Positions 18,661-28,576 of a stretch of DNA of 64,000 nucleotides are shown here, piece by piece. The position numbers were made by a program, and so were the translations under genes. The stretch lies in assembly GCA_022511345.1 (NCBI GenBank), contig JAFLRR010000002.1, positions 114,400 to 178,399 on the forward strand, read 5' to 3'. Source of the stretch: Alistipes sp. Lineage in GTDB: Bacteria > Bacteroidota > Bacteroidia > Bacteroidales > Rikenellaceae. Under the pieces are notes generated by a model, which worked only from the letters and a program-made list of their open reading frames with translations, was not told where the DNA came from and did not search any database. Each line of letters starts with the position of its first letter. Position 1 is the stretch's first letter.

Positions 18661-21459
18661 CCTGAAGTCGAACGTGAGAACCATCCTGATTCCCTCGTCG
18701 CCCTTCTTCACGCGCACATGTCCCGGCTGGCTGTTGGGTCCGTGCTCCGCCACGGGCTTGAACGACCTGATGGCCGGAATCTCGTAGAGGAACGATATGT
18801 CGCCCTCGGGAAAGTCGGGCAGGGCCTTGAAAGTCTTGTTGTCCTCGGGCTCGCCGGGCGTGTAGAGCCTCAGATAGACGCCTTCGCTGCGGCATATGAC
18901 CGTGAAGTCGGATATGCGGTTGCGCAGCGTGGCCCAGTATGTCTCGGCATGGTAACCCTTGAATTCGGGGTAGACCAGACGGTCGTAGGCGGCGCCCGTC
19001 TGCGTGTCGTTGTACTCCTTGTCCCATATTCCGAGGTTCATGCCGCGCAGACGGTTCTTCCACACCCGGTAGGGGCCGCGGCCCATCCATCTGACGCCGG
19101 TAGATTCCGACTCGGGGCTGTCGAACGAGAATCCGAGGTTGGTTATGCCCTGCGCCGAGAGTGCGTCGTCGAATCCGTTGCCACCGCCGCTGCGGTTGAG
19201 CATCACGGCATTCATGGTCAGCAGGCCGCTGCCGGTTATCTCCCAGCGAATCGAATCCACGGCACCGCTGTACCACACCGTCGCCACGGCGCAGCCGCCC
19301 TCCATGCGGCACTCTGCCCGCTGCACCCGGGCATTGAGCCCTACCGGCACCGGACCGCCGCCGAACGGCACCCGGCCGGCGCTGTTGGTTATGCGCGATA
19401 TGAATCCCGTCGTGCGGTCTATGGTCACCTCCACGCCGCCTGCGCTCAGTGTCATCTCCTGTGCGTTCTGCGACAGATTGGCACTGCCGCCGCCCCGGGC
19501 GATGGTTTTCTCGGCGAACTTCTCGGGTGTTGTCACGGGCCATGTCTTGGTCACCGACTCGAGGCCCGAGGGGTGGAATGCCGTAATTTCGAGTATGTCG
19601 GCCTCGGCGAAATTCGCGGGAAGCTCCATGCGGGCGTATGCCGAGCATCGGGGCGCGATGTCGGGCAGCGACACCTCGCCCTCGGCTATGACGTGCACCT
19701 GAGCCTCGTCGCCCGGGCCGTCGGCCTTGAGCAGGCGGTAGCTTGCGCGGCATTCGCCAAGATTGACCGACAGGTAGTCGTTGCGCACGAGTATGCGTCC
19801 GTCGAACGAGGGGGTTATGCGCAGCGGCGCGAACTGCACCGGAGCCCATATGTCGCGCACGGCGTAGTAGCTGGCCTCCTTCTCGCGGTAGGGCCCCAGT
19901 ATTCCGTCGGCGCCGTTCGAACCGTCGCTGTCGAGCGCGCCTGCACGGTCGCTGCGGCGCACGGCGTTATCCGAGAAGTCCCACATGAATCCTCCGGCAA
20001 AGAGCGGCGAGGCGGTGTACTTGTTCCAGAAATCCTCCAGACCCGCGCCGTGTCCCTGGTCGTACATGCCGTGCATGAACTCCGTGGGCATGAATATCTT
20101 GTGTCCGTTCGTAAAGCGCGCTATGCCTGTCTGGTAGGCGGGGTAGTGGTGGGTGTCTATGTCGCCGAAATCGGCCCAGGCGTGTATCACGGTGCGTTTT
20201 TGTGGGTCCAGCTGCGGAAACATGCCGTCGAAGTCGGTGTTGAAACCGCCCTCGTTGCCGTTGCTCCAGATGATTACCGACGGACGGTTCACGTCGCGCA
20301 TGACGAACTCGCGCAGCAGCGGCACTCCGGCCTCTGTCGAGTAGCGGCCGTGCCAGCCGGCCAGTTCGTCGACGACATATATTCCCAGCGAGTCGCAAAC
20401 ATCCAGAAAGTGACGGTCCGGAGCGTAGTGCACGCGCACGGCATTCATGTTCATCTGCTTTATCAGCAGGCCGTCCTGCAGGCTTGTCGCGCGGTTTGTC
20501 GTGCGGCCGCCGTCGGGGTGGAACGAGTGGCGGTTGATGCCTTTGAGTATGGTCTTTACGCCGTTGACATAGATTCCGTCGCCGGCCCTGACCTCGACAG
20601 TGCGGAATCCGGTCCGCAGCCGGGTCTCATGGAGCGTGCGGCCCCGGGAGTCTCGGAGCGCGAATGCGAGGGTGTGCAGAATCGGATGCTCGGCATCCCA
20701 CGGCTCGACACTCTCCCATGCCGCCTCTATCTCATGCTCGCAGCCCCGGCCGAGCGTTGCGAGCACCTCCTCGCCGCCGTCGAGCGATATGGACAGAGTG
20801 TGGCCCGCCTCGAGCGGCGTGGTGTATACGCGCCCGCGCAGGGTGCCGTCGGCGCGCGGGTCGAGCGCCAGGTTCTGGATGTGCACCGCCGGCTTGGCCT
20901 CGAGATATACGGGGCGGTATATTCCGCCGAATATCCACCAGTCGGCTTTGCGTTCGGCTGCGTTGACCGACTTGTCGGCCGACTCCTTGTCCACGCGCAC
21001 CTGCAGCGAGTTGCTTTTGCCGTAGCGCAGCAGCGACGATATGTCGAACGAAAATTCGTAGAATGCGCCCCTGTGCACTGGCCCGGCGCTGCGGCCGTTG
21101 ACCTTGACCTCGGCGTCGGTCATGACGCCCTCGAAGATTATGCGCACCGACATCCCGCGCCAGCTCTGCGGCACATCGAACTGCAGGCTGTATATACCGC
21201 TCTCCTGCGGCGGCGCCGTGCGTCCCTCGACATACCAGCGGCCGTAGGAGTATTCGCCGTACCCCTGCAGCTCCCACTGCGAGGGCACCTCTATTGTCCC
21301 CTTCTGGCCGGCTCGCATGCCGCCGGTGCAGATGAAGTCCCACGTGCGCGTGTCGCCCAGACCCGTTCCCGACAGATATATCCTCTCGGGTGCTGCCGCC
21401 GTCGCGGCCGAGCATATCATTGCAGCCGCAAGTGCGGCAATCGTAACAGCGGTGCGCAT
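18625..21459 (-). CDS. Glycoside hydrolase family 2 protein (beta-galactosidase-like)
   Basis: A 944-residue secreted GH2 enzyme. A signal peptide (1-22) is followed by the jelly-roll sugar-binding domain, two Ig-like domains around a TIM barrel (about 290-590) and the C-terminal small-chain beta-galactosidase domain. The acid/base Glu lies in IIWSNGNEGGF and the nucleophile in MPTEFMHGM; INRHSFHPDGG is the typical barrel entry. The substrate is probably a beta-galactoside, although beta-glucuronidase and other GH2 activities cannot be excluded. It is the last gene of the glycan operon, 6 bp after the GH105 gene. The final residues after TFDFR look abnormal and an alternative frame continues. 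Confidence 0.88.
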   Translation of the reverse strand: MRTAVTIAALAAAMICSAATAAAPERIYLSGTGLGDTRTWDFICTGGMRAGQKGTIEVPSQWELQGYGEYSYGRWYVEGRTAPPQESGIYSLQFDVPQSWRGMSVRIIFEGVMTDAEVKVNGRSAGPVHRGAFYEFSFDISSLLRYGKSNSLQVRVDKESADKSVNAAERKADWWIFGGIYRPVYLEAKPAVHIQNLALDPRADGTLRGRVYTTPLEAGHTLSISLDGGEEVLATLGRGCEHEIEAAWESVEPWDAEHPILHTLAFALRDSRGRTLHETRLRTGFRTVEVRAGDGIYVNGVKTILKGINRHSFHPDGGRTTNRATSLQDGLLIKQMNMNAVRVHYAPDRHFLDVCDSLGIYVVDELAGWHGRYSTEAGVPLLREFVMRDVNRPSVIIWSNGNEGGFNTDFDGMFPQLDPQKRTVIHAWADFGDIDTHHYPAYQTGIARFTNGHKIFMPTEFMHGMYDQGHGAGLEDFWNKYTASPLFAGGFMWDFSDNAVRRSDRAGALDSDGSNGADGILGPYREKEASYYAVRDIWAPVQFAPLRITPSFDGRILVRNDYLSVNLGECRASYRLLKADGPGDEAQVHVIAEGEVSLPDIAPRCSAYARMELPANFAEADILEITAFHPSGLESVTKTWPVTTPEKFAEKTIARGGGSANLSQNAQEMTLSAGGVEVTIDRTTGFISRITNSAGRVPFGGGPVPVGLNARVQRAECRMEGGCAVATVWYSGAVDSIRWEITGSGLLTMNAVMLNRSGGGNGFDDALSAQGITNLGFSFDSPESESTGVRWMGRGPYRVWKNRLRGMNLGIWDKEYNDTQTGAAYDRLVYPEFKGYHAETYWATLRNRISDFTVICRSEGVYLRLYTPGEPEDNKTFKALPDFPEGDISFLYEIPAIRSFKPVAEHGPNSQPGHVRVKKGDEGIRMVLTFDFRAASSSRATIPR

Positions 21460-21465
21460 AATCCT

Positions 21466-22602
21466 CTATTGCAGTTTGTAAACCTCCGATGCGGCCAGCA
21501 GGAAGCAACCCGTGCCGTAGTCCTCGAAGTCGGGCACCGAGTCGTAGGATACGGGCTGTCCGTCCTTGGGCTCCTTGCCGGTGCCCTGGACGTAGCCGAG
21601 GAATCCGTTCGCATGCACCGCCTCGCGGCACATGGCCTCCCACGAGCTGACGACCACGGGCAGATATTCGTCGCGGTCCAGCACTCCGTTGTTTATGCCC
21701 CACGCCATTCCGTAGACGAACAGAGCCGTGCCCGAGAGCTCCCGGCCCCCGAAATGCGAGCCGTCGTGCAGGCTCACGTTCCAGAAACCGTCCTCGCGGC
21801 GGCACTTGACCAGTGCGCGGCACATGTCGCGCAGATCCTGCGTGTAGAGCTCGCGGTGCGGAGCATCTGCGGGCAGTTCGTCGAGCACGCGCACCAGCGC
21901 GGCCACCACCCATCCGTTTCCGCGCGACCAGTAGCAGTTGCGGCCGTTGGGCTCCTTGTAGGGCGGTATGAAGTCCTTGTCGCGCCACCACAGACCCTCC
22001 TGCTGGTTGTAGAGTCCTCCGGCCAGGGTGTTGCGGCTCCACTCATACATCTGGTATGCCTTCTGGCAGTAGCGGTCGTCGCCCGTGGTCACGCCCAGCT
22101 TCACCAGCACGGGCATACCCATCTGTATGGCATCTATCCAGGTCCAGTCATCGACCTGCGGGGTGTTCACGAGCATGTTCATGACGGCCTTAGTCTTGAC
22201 TATCATGTGAGGCTCGCCGCAGAGACGGTACAGGTCTATGTATGTCTGCGAGCAGCAGTAGTTGTCGGCGTTGCGCGTGGGTGTCTGGTCGCGGCGCATG
22301 CCCCACTTGTGGAAGTCGGCCCAGCGGCGTGCATAATCTATGTATGCGTTGTCGGGATATATCGAGTGCAGCGCCATCAGACCCTCGTAGTATACGGCGC
22401 GGGTCCATATGTTCGACTCGTAGACTCGGTTGCGCGACGGATAGGGCATGCCGGCCGTGGGGTCTGCGTATTTTTCCATGAAGTAGCCGTTTACCAGACG
22501 CGCCGTTTTGAGCACCTCGTCGCGCGACGGCAGCTCGGGCGTCGCGGCTGCCGCGCAGAGCGTAGCTGCGGCAGCCAGCAGTGTGAGAATCTTTTTCATC
22601 AT
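21466..22602 (-). CDS. GH105/GH88-like unsaturated uronyl hydrolase
   Basis: A 378-residue (alpha/alpha)6-barrel enzyme of the GH105 (YteR/YesR) type with a signal peptide (1-20). These enzymes remove the 4,5-unsaturated uronic acid left at the non-reducing end of oligosaccharides by polysaccharide lyases, using an Asp for vinyl-ether hydration. The conserved QVDDWTWIDAIQMGMPVL and CYWSRGNGWVVAAL motifs are present. In a locus with GH106 and GH2, an unsaturated rhamnogalacturonan or glucuronyl-rhamnose oligosaccharide is the likely substrate. No lyase gene is in this window, so it may depend on products made by other enzymes or species. Confidence 0.88.
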   Translation of the reverse strand: MMKKILTLLAAAATLCAAAATPELPSRDEVLKTARLVNGYFMEKYADPTAGMPYPSRNRVYESNIWTRAVYYEGLMALHSIYPDNAYIDYARRWADFHKWGMRRDQTPTRNADNYCCSQTYIDLYRLCGEPHMIVKTKAVMNMLVNTPQVDDWTWIDAIQMGMPVLVKLGVTTGDDRYCQKAYQMYEWSRNTLAGGLYNQQEGLWWRDKDFIPPYKEPNGRNCYWSRGNGWVVAALVRVLDELPADAPHRELYTQDLRDMCRALVKCRREDGFWNVSLHDGSHFGGRELSGTALFVYGMAWGINNGVLDRDEYLPVVVSSWEAMCREAVHANGFLGYVQGTGKEPKDGQPVSYDSVPDFEDYGTGCFLLAASEVYKLQ

Positions 22603-22612
22603 ATCGGTTTTT

Positions 22613-25411
22613 TTATTCGTTTACGGTTTTGAGCGGTACCAGCCGCACCTGCGATGCCAGTCCGCAGGGCACAGTCGGCCAGTCGCCGAAGCTGAAGTCG
22701 GCCGCGCCGGTCACGCTGGCTATGTTGGCATCCTTGAATATGCGCCACTTCACCCCGCGCCGCTCCATGTCGGCTATGCGGTTGGCCTGCAGACCTGTCA
22801 CATCTATCTCTATGGTGTTGCGGCCGCTCTGCAGCAGCCTGCCCACGCGCAGCTGGAAGGGCGCGGCCCATGCCTTGCCGGCGCTGCGGCCGTTGATGCG
22901 CACCTCGGCGCTCTCGCGCACGTCGCCCAGACAGAGCAGCCATTCGTCGGCCGACGAGGGCTCCTCTATCTCTACGTCGACCGTATAGCGTGCCGTGCCG
23001 GCCGCTATGTCCGCTCCCTCTATGGGCAGTCTGGTCCACTCTATGAGCGAGTCTATGTCGTATGTCTGCTGCGGCATCTGCGGCTGGCACTCTGTGAACC
23101 GGAGCCTCCAGCCGCGTGCGGGAACAATCTCGCCGGCACGCTCCTCGAGGTAGTATCGCTGCATGGCGGGCATGTTGCGCGGCGCCTTGGGGAAGCATTT
23201 CAGCAGCAGCGAACCTCCCGAGGGTATCTGCAGCCTCACGGCGGTGGTGCCGTCGCCGTTGTCGCGCGTGCGGGCCATGGAGCGCTCGCCGGTCATCGGG
23301 TCGAAAATCTCGACGGCAGCAGCGCTCGTAGCCAGCGTTACGTAACCGTCGATGCTCTGGCTGCCGAGCGCCGCCAGGAAGTAGTTGTGCCCGCCTGCCT
23401 CGTTGCGGCGGCGTATCATCTCGCCTCCGCCGGCGGCATATGGCTCGGGCACGGCGCCGGTAGCTTGCAACGCGCTGCCATACGACAGTCCGGTTATTAT
23501 GCGTCCGCGTCCGAAGGCTCTCTGCTCGGGCTGCTCGGCCATGGTCAGCTCGGGCAGCGACGAGAGAATCTCACCGAGCTCGGCGCGCCTCAGGTCGAGC
23601 TCCCCGAATCCGGGAACATCCTTGGGCACCGAGCCGACGAATACCACCGTGGCCCCCTCCCGTGCCAGCGAGACTATGCGCCGGGCCGTCTCAGCGGGCC
23701 ACAGACGGCAGCCGGGAAGAATCAGCGCCTTGTAACGCGCGCCGCCCTGGCTGCGCAGCATGCCGTCGTTGTCGACCTTCAGCGATTGTATGTATCTGTC
23801 CGATATGTAGTCGCAGTCGTATCCGGCGTCCAGAACCGAATCTACGGCCTGCCTGAAGCGGGGCATCGTCTGCGGCATCTTGTGTATATCGAACATCAGA
23901 AACCGCTTGTCGCGGTACTCGTGCCGTATGTCGTCTATCGGCAGGTATATCAGAAAGTCGTTGTCGGGCTCGCCGGCCGCGAGGAACGACTGGCAGCGGG
24001 TTATGTAGCCGAACAGCGCCTCGGCGTCGCGCCATATGGTGTTTGTGGGCGACATGTTGATGCTGGCGTAGAACATCCGGCCCGGGAATTCGGCTCCGGG
24101 GGGCGAGTATGGCGCGCCGTGGAAATAGACGTGGTTCACGCCGGCGCAGAACATGCGGTCCAGTTCGGGCTTGCACAGGGCCAGCGTGGTGCGGAAGTGC
24201 TCCGTGAGCCACGTAAGCGCCTCGGCCGATGTGCGCCTCTTGCCCGTGAGGTGGGCCGCCGACGATGCGAACTTGAGCACCGCGCGGTCGGAGTCGTTGG
24301 GCCGCGAGGGTCCTTCGTGGTTGAGGCTCTCGATGTCGAAAGGCGTCTGCCCGAACGACTCGCACTCGGGAATATCCACCGCCGCATAGAGGTCTATTAT
24401 GTTGCCCGGCGAGCCGTGTGCCTGGTTGCGCGTTCGCGCCCCGTGCGAGTGCGCCCACTCGGTCCACGGTATGGTGAAGTTGTTGAGCAGCATCTCGAAC
24501 AGCGTCTGGCGGTAGTCCGAGACTATGCGTGCCGACATTTCGCCGCCGTCATCCGACAGAAACTCGGGCAGATACTCCTCGAGCCTGTAGCCGTGCATGC
24601 GGCTGAACTCCTCGAGCAGCCTGCCGTCCCAGTCGGCGCCGTAGACCTCGAACGAGTCGTTGAAGAACGTGTCGGGCATTCCCGCACCCGATTGTGCGAA
24701 TGCCTCGTCGAAGCGGTCGAGATAGCTGCGCAGGGCCCTGATGTCGTAGTGGTTCATCACCAGCCCCTCGCCTCCGGGCGCCGCCCGCTTTACCTTCTGG
24801 AGCGTGCGGCCGCAGAATATGGCATATATCTCCATGTCGCAACCTTGTTGCGCCTGCCAGCGCAGTACGGTGTCGGCATCCACGCAGCCGGTTATGTCTA
24901 TTCTCTCTCCGCCGCCGAATGCCATGACCCTCTGCGGCATGGCGAATGCCCTCTGCCGCGGGTCCTGGGGTATGATTTTCTCCTCCATACGCTCGCCGCC
25001 GTGCAGCAGGCGCCTCTCGACGAGCAGCTTGCATGCGCTCTCTGCGGTGGTCACCTGCGGACCGCCGAAGGGCCAGCCCGTGCAGTTGCTCATGTCGATT
25101 TGCAGACCCAGACGGTCTGCTTCGGCGAGCGTGTGGCCGAGAATCTCCATCCAGCTGGGCGACAGATACTCGATATCTTCGGCCTCGTTGCCCTGCACGC
25201 CGTATATGGGCGTTATCTCCACGCCGCCGAGCCCTTTTTCTGCGAACTGCTCGAGGTTCCACGTGATGCCGGCCTCGTCCACGGCGCTGCCGAGCCACCA
25301 CCACCTGACAAAGGGCCTGTCTTCGGGCTGCGGAGCATACCAGTCGGTGGCATCTCTCTGCCCGGCGCACGAGCAGAGCAGCATGAGCGATATAGTTATT
25401 GCGCGTCTCAT
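22613..25411 (-). CDS. GH106 alpha-L-rhamnosidase, lipoprotein
   Basis: A 932-residue member of GH106, a calcium-dependent inverting alpha-L-rhamnosidase family. The N-terminus MLLCSCAG is a lipobox, suggesting a lipid-anchored, possibly surface-exposed enzyme. Family hallmarks are RPFVRWWWLGSAVDEAGI, GLGGVEITPIYGVQG and the DMSNCTGWPFGGP barrel segment, followed by a long barrel and C-terminal beta-sandwich domains ending with a galactose-binding-like module (VEIEEPSSADEWLLCLGD). It probably removes terminal L-rhamnose. Its start overlaps the stop of the upstream gene (ATGA), so the two are translationally coupled. Confidence 0.9.
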   Translation of the reverse strand: MRRAITISLMLLCSCAGQRDATDWYAPQPEDRPFVRWWWLGSAVDEAGITWNLEQFAEKGLGGVEITPIYGVQGNEAEDIEYLSPSWMEILGHTLAEADRLGLQIDMSNCTGWPFGGPQVTTAESACKLLVERRLLHGGERMEEKIIPQDPRQRAFAMPQRVMAFGGGERIDITGCVDADTVLRWQAQQGCDMEIYAIFCGRTLQKVKRAAPGGEGLVMNHYDIRALRSYLDRFDEAFAQSGAGMPDTFFNDSFEVYGADWDGRLLEEFSRMHGYRLEEYLPEFLSDDGGEMSARIVSDYRQTLFEMLLNNFTIPWTEWAHSHGARTRNQAHGSPGNIIDLYAAVDIPECESFGQTPFDIESLNHEGPSRPNDSDRAVLKFASSAAHLTGKRRTSAEALTWLTEHFRTTLALCKPELDRMFCAGVNHVYFHGAPYSPPGAEFPGRMFYASINMSPTNTIWRDAEALFGYITRCQSFLAAGEPDNDFLIYLPIDDIRHEYRDKRFLMFDIHKMPQTMPRFRQAVDSVLDAGYDCDYISDRYIQSLKVDNDGMLRSQGGARYKALILPGCRLWPAETARRIVSLAREGATVVFVGSVPKDVPGFGELDLRRAELGEILSSLPELTMAEQPEQRAFGRGRIITGLSYGSALQATGAVPEPYAAGGGEMIRRRNEAGGHNYFLAALGSQSIDGYVTLATSAAAVEIFDPMTGERSMARTRDNGDGTTAVRLQIPSGGSLLLKCFPKAPRNMPAMQRYYLEERAGEIVPARGWRLRFTECQPQMPQQTYDIDSLIEWTRLPIEGADIAAGTARYTVDVEIEEPSSADEWLLCLGDVRESAEVRINGRSAGKAWAAPFQLRVGRLLQSGRNTIEIDVTGLQANRIADMERRGVKWRIFKDANIASVTGAADFSFGDWPTVPCGLASQVRLVPLKTVNE

Positions 25412-28400
25412 CTCTTTTGAAGCGTTATGGCCATCAGGCCCGTTACTACGTCGTTCGACAGAGTCTCCATCTGAAGGCCTGCCAGCTCTTTCGACGGGTC
25501 GCTCTTTATCTCTATGACCACTCCGGCGCCGCCCTCTATGTATCGACCCTCGATGCCCGTTATGCCGGCATCGGCTGCGGGCGTGCGGCTCATGCGGCCG
25601 GTCTTGAAGCTGAGTCTGTATGGCGGCTTTTGCCCAGGCTTGAGTGCGAAGGCTCCGTCGTCATAGTAGAAGTCCTGCTCGGCGGGGGCCCAGTTGTCGG
25701 GGTTGACGAGTTCGGTCTGCTGCATGCTGCCGTCGGCGTAGCATATCCTCACCACGGCGTTGGCTATGTTGCACTGCATGTGGTTGGTGCTGCCGGCCAG
25801 CAGCAGATATATCCTTGCGGCCCGACCCTTGAGCGGCACCGTCGCGCTGTCGGGATAGTTGTCCCAGAGCGAGGTGAAGAGTATATTGTCGCCCTCGCGC
25901 GGGGTGCGGAACAACAGTCCCGGGCCGGTACGCAGCAACCCCTCTTCGCCGGCCGCCTCGCGCAGTCCCGAGTCGTCGATGTCGGCCGTGAGCGTGGGGT
26001 GGCACCACTCGCCGATGCCCTGCACGGGTATCTGGAGGGTGGTGTAGGGCGGCCTTGGCGACAGATAGCGGTTGCGGAACAGGTCGCTGACGCGGGCATT
26101 GAAGCATTGCGACATATCTACGGGCTGCAACTCCCCGGGGATGATGTTCTCGAAGCTGTCGTCGCGTTGTGCCGGCGCTTCGGTTGCAGATATGTCGTGC
26201 GCCTGCCACATCTTCAGTCCGTTGCCCTCCATCATTACGAACTGCGTGGAGCCTATTATGCGGCTGCTGCCGGCCACGGGGCGCATGGCCTCTGCCCGTC
26301 GCAGCGTTACGACCACCTCCATAGCGCTGCCGCTGCCGGCATATATCCTTATGCGGGGTCTGTTCACCGACTCAGCGTCGGCCTCGGTTTCGGCCTTGCG
26401 GCCGTTGACCGTCACTCCGGCGGCGGCATATCCCTCGGGAAGGGGAATGGTCAGCACCACGGGCGTGCCTGGGGGATATCGGTTTTCGATTCGGTAGGTT
26501 ATTCTGTCGCTCTGGCGGCGGAACGAGTATGCGAGTTGCGGCAGCTCTATCGAGGCGCTCTGCCAGGATGCGGGAAATCCGGGCACTATGTCGACCTGCC
26601 GCTTGCAGAGCAGGTCGGGCCGTATGCCGAACAGGCCCTCGGTCAGCGCGCGCGACCACACGCCTATCGGGTCGGCGAAGTCGCGGTAGCACTCGCCGCG
26701 CGCGGCGTCGTACTGGCTTATCTGCCCGAAGTTGAGCGGCGAGGCTCCCGAGTACATGTTGTCCATGACCACGGCCTTCATCAGCGCGAAGGCCTCGTCG
26801 GGCCGCTGCGCCTGCCAGTATGCCAGCGCCGTGTGCATCACTTCGGCTATGGCCACGTTGTTTATGCTCCACGAGTACGGCTTCCAGTCGGTGGTCGATA
26901 TGGTGTAGAGCTTCTCGTCGGGATTTTCGCTCCTGACGGCTATGTGAGGTATGCGCGTGTCGACATATCGCGTCGCGGCATAGTTCTCCAGCGGCCCGGC
27001 CACCTCGGAATCCACCGCGTGGTATATGGTCCACAGGGCCGCCGACTCGTGCAGTCTTCGGCCTCCGCCGAAGTCGCGGTACTCGGCCCAGTGGCCCTTG
27101 TCGGGCATCCAGAGCTCCGATTCCATGGCCCGTCGTATGGCCTGCGCCTCTTGGGCATATGGCTGCGGGTCCAGACCTATGCGCTGCGCCACCTGTGCGG
27201 CGAGCGTGTTGGCGAAGAGGTTGTATGCCGACGAGTGCGTAACGGCCCCGGCCGAGTAGTATAACGCGTCGCTTGCCCATATACAGCAGTAGGCGTCGTA
27301 CAGCGCATCTGCGTCGGGGTCGAAGTTGCGCTTCTCCCAGGCAAGGTGGCGGGCTATGACGGGGAATATGCGGCGCATGTAGGCCGTGTCGCCCGTGTGC
27401 CTCAGGTGGCGCAGCAGGGCGTCGGCATAGACCATGTTCATGTCGTAGTGCGACATCTCGTCCTTGTGTCCCGGCCTGCGGCAGATGTATCCGTTGCTGT
27501 ACATCTGCGTCCCGAAGCGTTTCTCGGCACGCGCGAGGTTGAGCAGCGAATCCTGCGAAGGGTGGGGCCACAGGGGCTCGATGTCCGTAATCTGATTCTG
27601 GGCATAGGTATCGAAGTGCGTGCGCGCACGCTCGTGCAGCCCTATGGCATCGCCGGCATATGCACCTCTCCAGCCCAGGTGGGGCGTTCGCCAGCCTATG
27701 GCGCCGTGCAGCCACGCTTCGCCGCTCCATATTCCGTCGGCCGCCACGGCCAGCGCGCCGCCTATGGGATTGATATAAGGGTCGGGTGTCGATATGCGCA
27801 CCGTCGAGGCTACTGCTGCCCGCTCTCTCTCGGCTTGGGCCATGAGCGCCGGCAGTTCGTCGGTTCCATGCACCCGGCTGCCCGCGGGAAAGAGCGCCAC
27901 TATCCGCTCCTCGCCCGGCGCGAGCAGAGCCTCGCCCTCGAACGACGGCAGTTCGGTTATGCGCGACGAGTCGGTGCGCACCACCAGCGTGAGAGTCTTG
28001 CGCTCGGCGGTGCCGTACTCGATTGCGGTCGTGTCGCCGTTTCGGCTGTAGATGTTGCCCTGGCAGTATTCGGGCTTCAGGTCGAAGCAGTCGGGGTCGT
28101 CCACGCCCAGGTCGCCCTCGCGGTGGAACTTTTTGTCGGCCGCCCCGCCGAATCGTATCTCCACCCGCTGCGGGCTCTGCGAGCGGTTGGTTATGCGCCA
28201 CAGCGCAGCGTCGCTCGTGCGCAGAACCTGCGCCTCGATTGTCAGGCGGCCCGAGTCGAGGGTGTAGTCCATGCGTCCGGGCGTATATCGCGCCTGGCAT
28301 GTGGCAGCACCGGTTTCGATGCGCAGGTTGCCGCCCATGCGGGGCAGATATATTCCGAATTCGGGGTAGTCGCTGCACTCCATGCGAAAGCCTGTGTGGG

Positions 28401-28575
28401 CTCCGTAGAGCGCGCGGTTGAATTTGTGCGTGCCGTCGACCGTTATGACCGACTCACCCTGCGGACGGTAGTGCAGCCCGCCAGTCGGGCCTGTCTGTGC
28501 AGTCCCGGCTGCGGCTGCGGCAGTCATGCAGCCGGCCGCAGCGATTACGGCCGGCAGTATAGCGAGGCGTATCAT
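25408..28575 (-). CDS. Large secreted six-hairpin glycosidase-like protein, DUF4450-like
   Basis: A protein of 1055 residues from the ATG at 28575; the frame is open for 29 more codons, but these lie in the preceding gene and precede the signal peptide, so they are rejected. A signal peptide or lipobox-like AAAGC at about residue 16 is followed by a beta-rich N-terminal domain (LYGAHTGFRMECSDYPEFGIYLPRM-type), a central helical region resembling a six-hairpin (alpha/alpha)6 barrel (about 330-690) and C-terminal beta domains. From memory the N-terminus resembles DUF4450 proteins of Bacteroidetes glycan loci; no catalytic residue can be named. Its position between GH65-like and GH106 genes suggests a role in trimming the same glycan. 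Confidence 0.7.
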   Translation of the reverse strand: MIRLAILPAVIAAAGCMTAAAAAGTAQTGPTGGLHYRPQGESVITVDGTHKFNRALYGAHTGFRMECSDYPEFGIYLPRMGGNLRIETGAATCQARYTPGRMDYTLDSGRLTIEAQVLRTSDAALWRITNRSQSPQRVEIRFGGAADKKFHREGDLGVDDPDCFDLKPEYCQGNIYSRNGDTTAIEYGTAERKTLTLVVRTDSSRITELPSFEGEALLAPGEERIVALFPAGSRVHGTDELPALMAQAERERAAVASTVRISTPDPYINPIGGALAVAADGIWSGEAWLHGAIGWRTPHLGWRGAYAGDAIGLHERARTHFDTYAQNQITDIEPLWPHPSQDSLLNLARAEKRFGTQMYSNGYICRRPGHKDEMSHYDMNMVYADALLRHLRHTGDTAYMRRIFPVIARHLAWEKRNFDPDADALYDAYCCIWASDALYYSAGAVTHSSAYNLFANTLAAQVAQRIGLDPQPYAQEAQAIRRAMESELWMPDKGHWAEYRDFGGGRRLHESAALWTIYHAVDSEVAGPLENYAATRYVDTRIPHIAVRSENPDEKLYTISTTDWKPYSWSINNVAIAEVMHTALAYWQAQRPDEAFALMKAVVMDNMYSGASPLNFGQISQYDAARGECYRDFADPIGVWSRALTEGLFGIRPDLLCKRQVDIVPGFPASWQSASIELPQLAYSFRRQSDRITYRIENRYPPGTPVVLTIPLPEGYAAAGVTVNGRKAETEADAESVNRPRIRIYAGSGSAMEVVVTLRRAEAMRPVAGSSRIIGSTQFVMMEGNGLKMWQAHDISATEAPAQRDDSFENIIPGELQPVDMSQCFNARVSDLFRNRYLSPRPPYTTLQIPVQGIGEWCHPTLTADIDDSGLREAAGEEGLLRTGPGLLFRTPREGDNILFTSLWDNYPDSATVPLKGRAARIYLLLAGSTNHMQCNIANAVVRICYADGSMQQTELVNPDNWAPAEQDFYYDDGAFALKPGQKPPYRLSFKTGRMSRTPAADAGITGIEGRYIEGGAGVVIEIKSDPSKELAGLQMETLSNDVVTGLMAITLQKR

Positions 28576-28576
28576 C

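Noticed and set aside
18718..25420. Very long open frames on the plus strand across the glycosidase genes (over 900 and 1,300 codons)
   Set aside because: They lie antisense to well-recognised GH2, GH105 and GH106 genes. Their translations are rich in Arg, His, Gly and Ala without domain motifs, as expected from codon bias in high-GC DNA.
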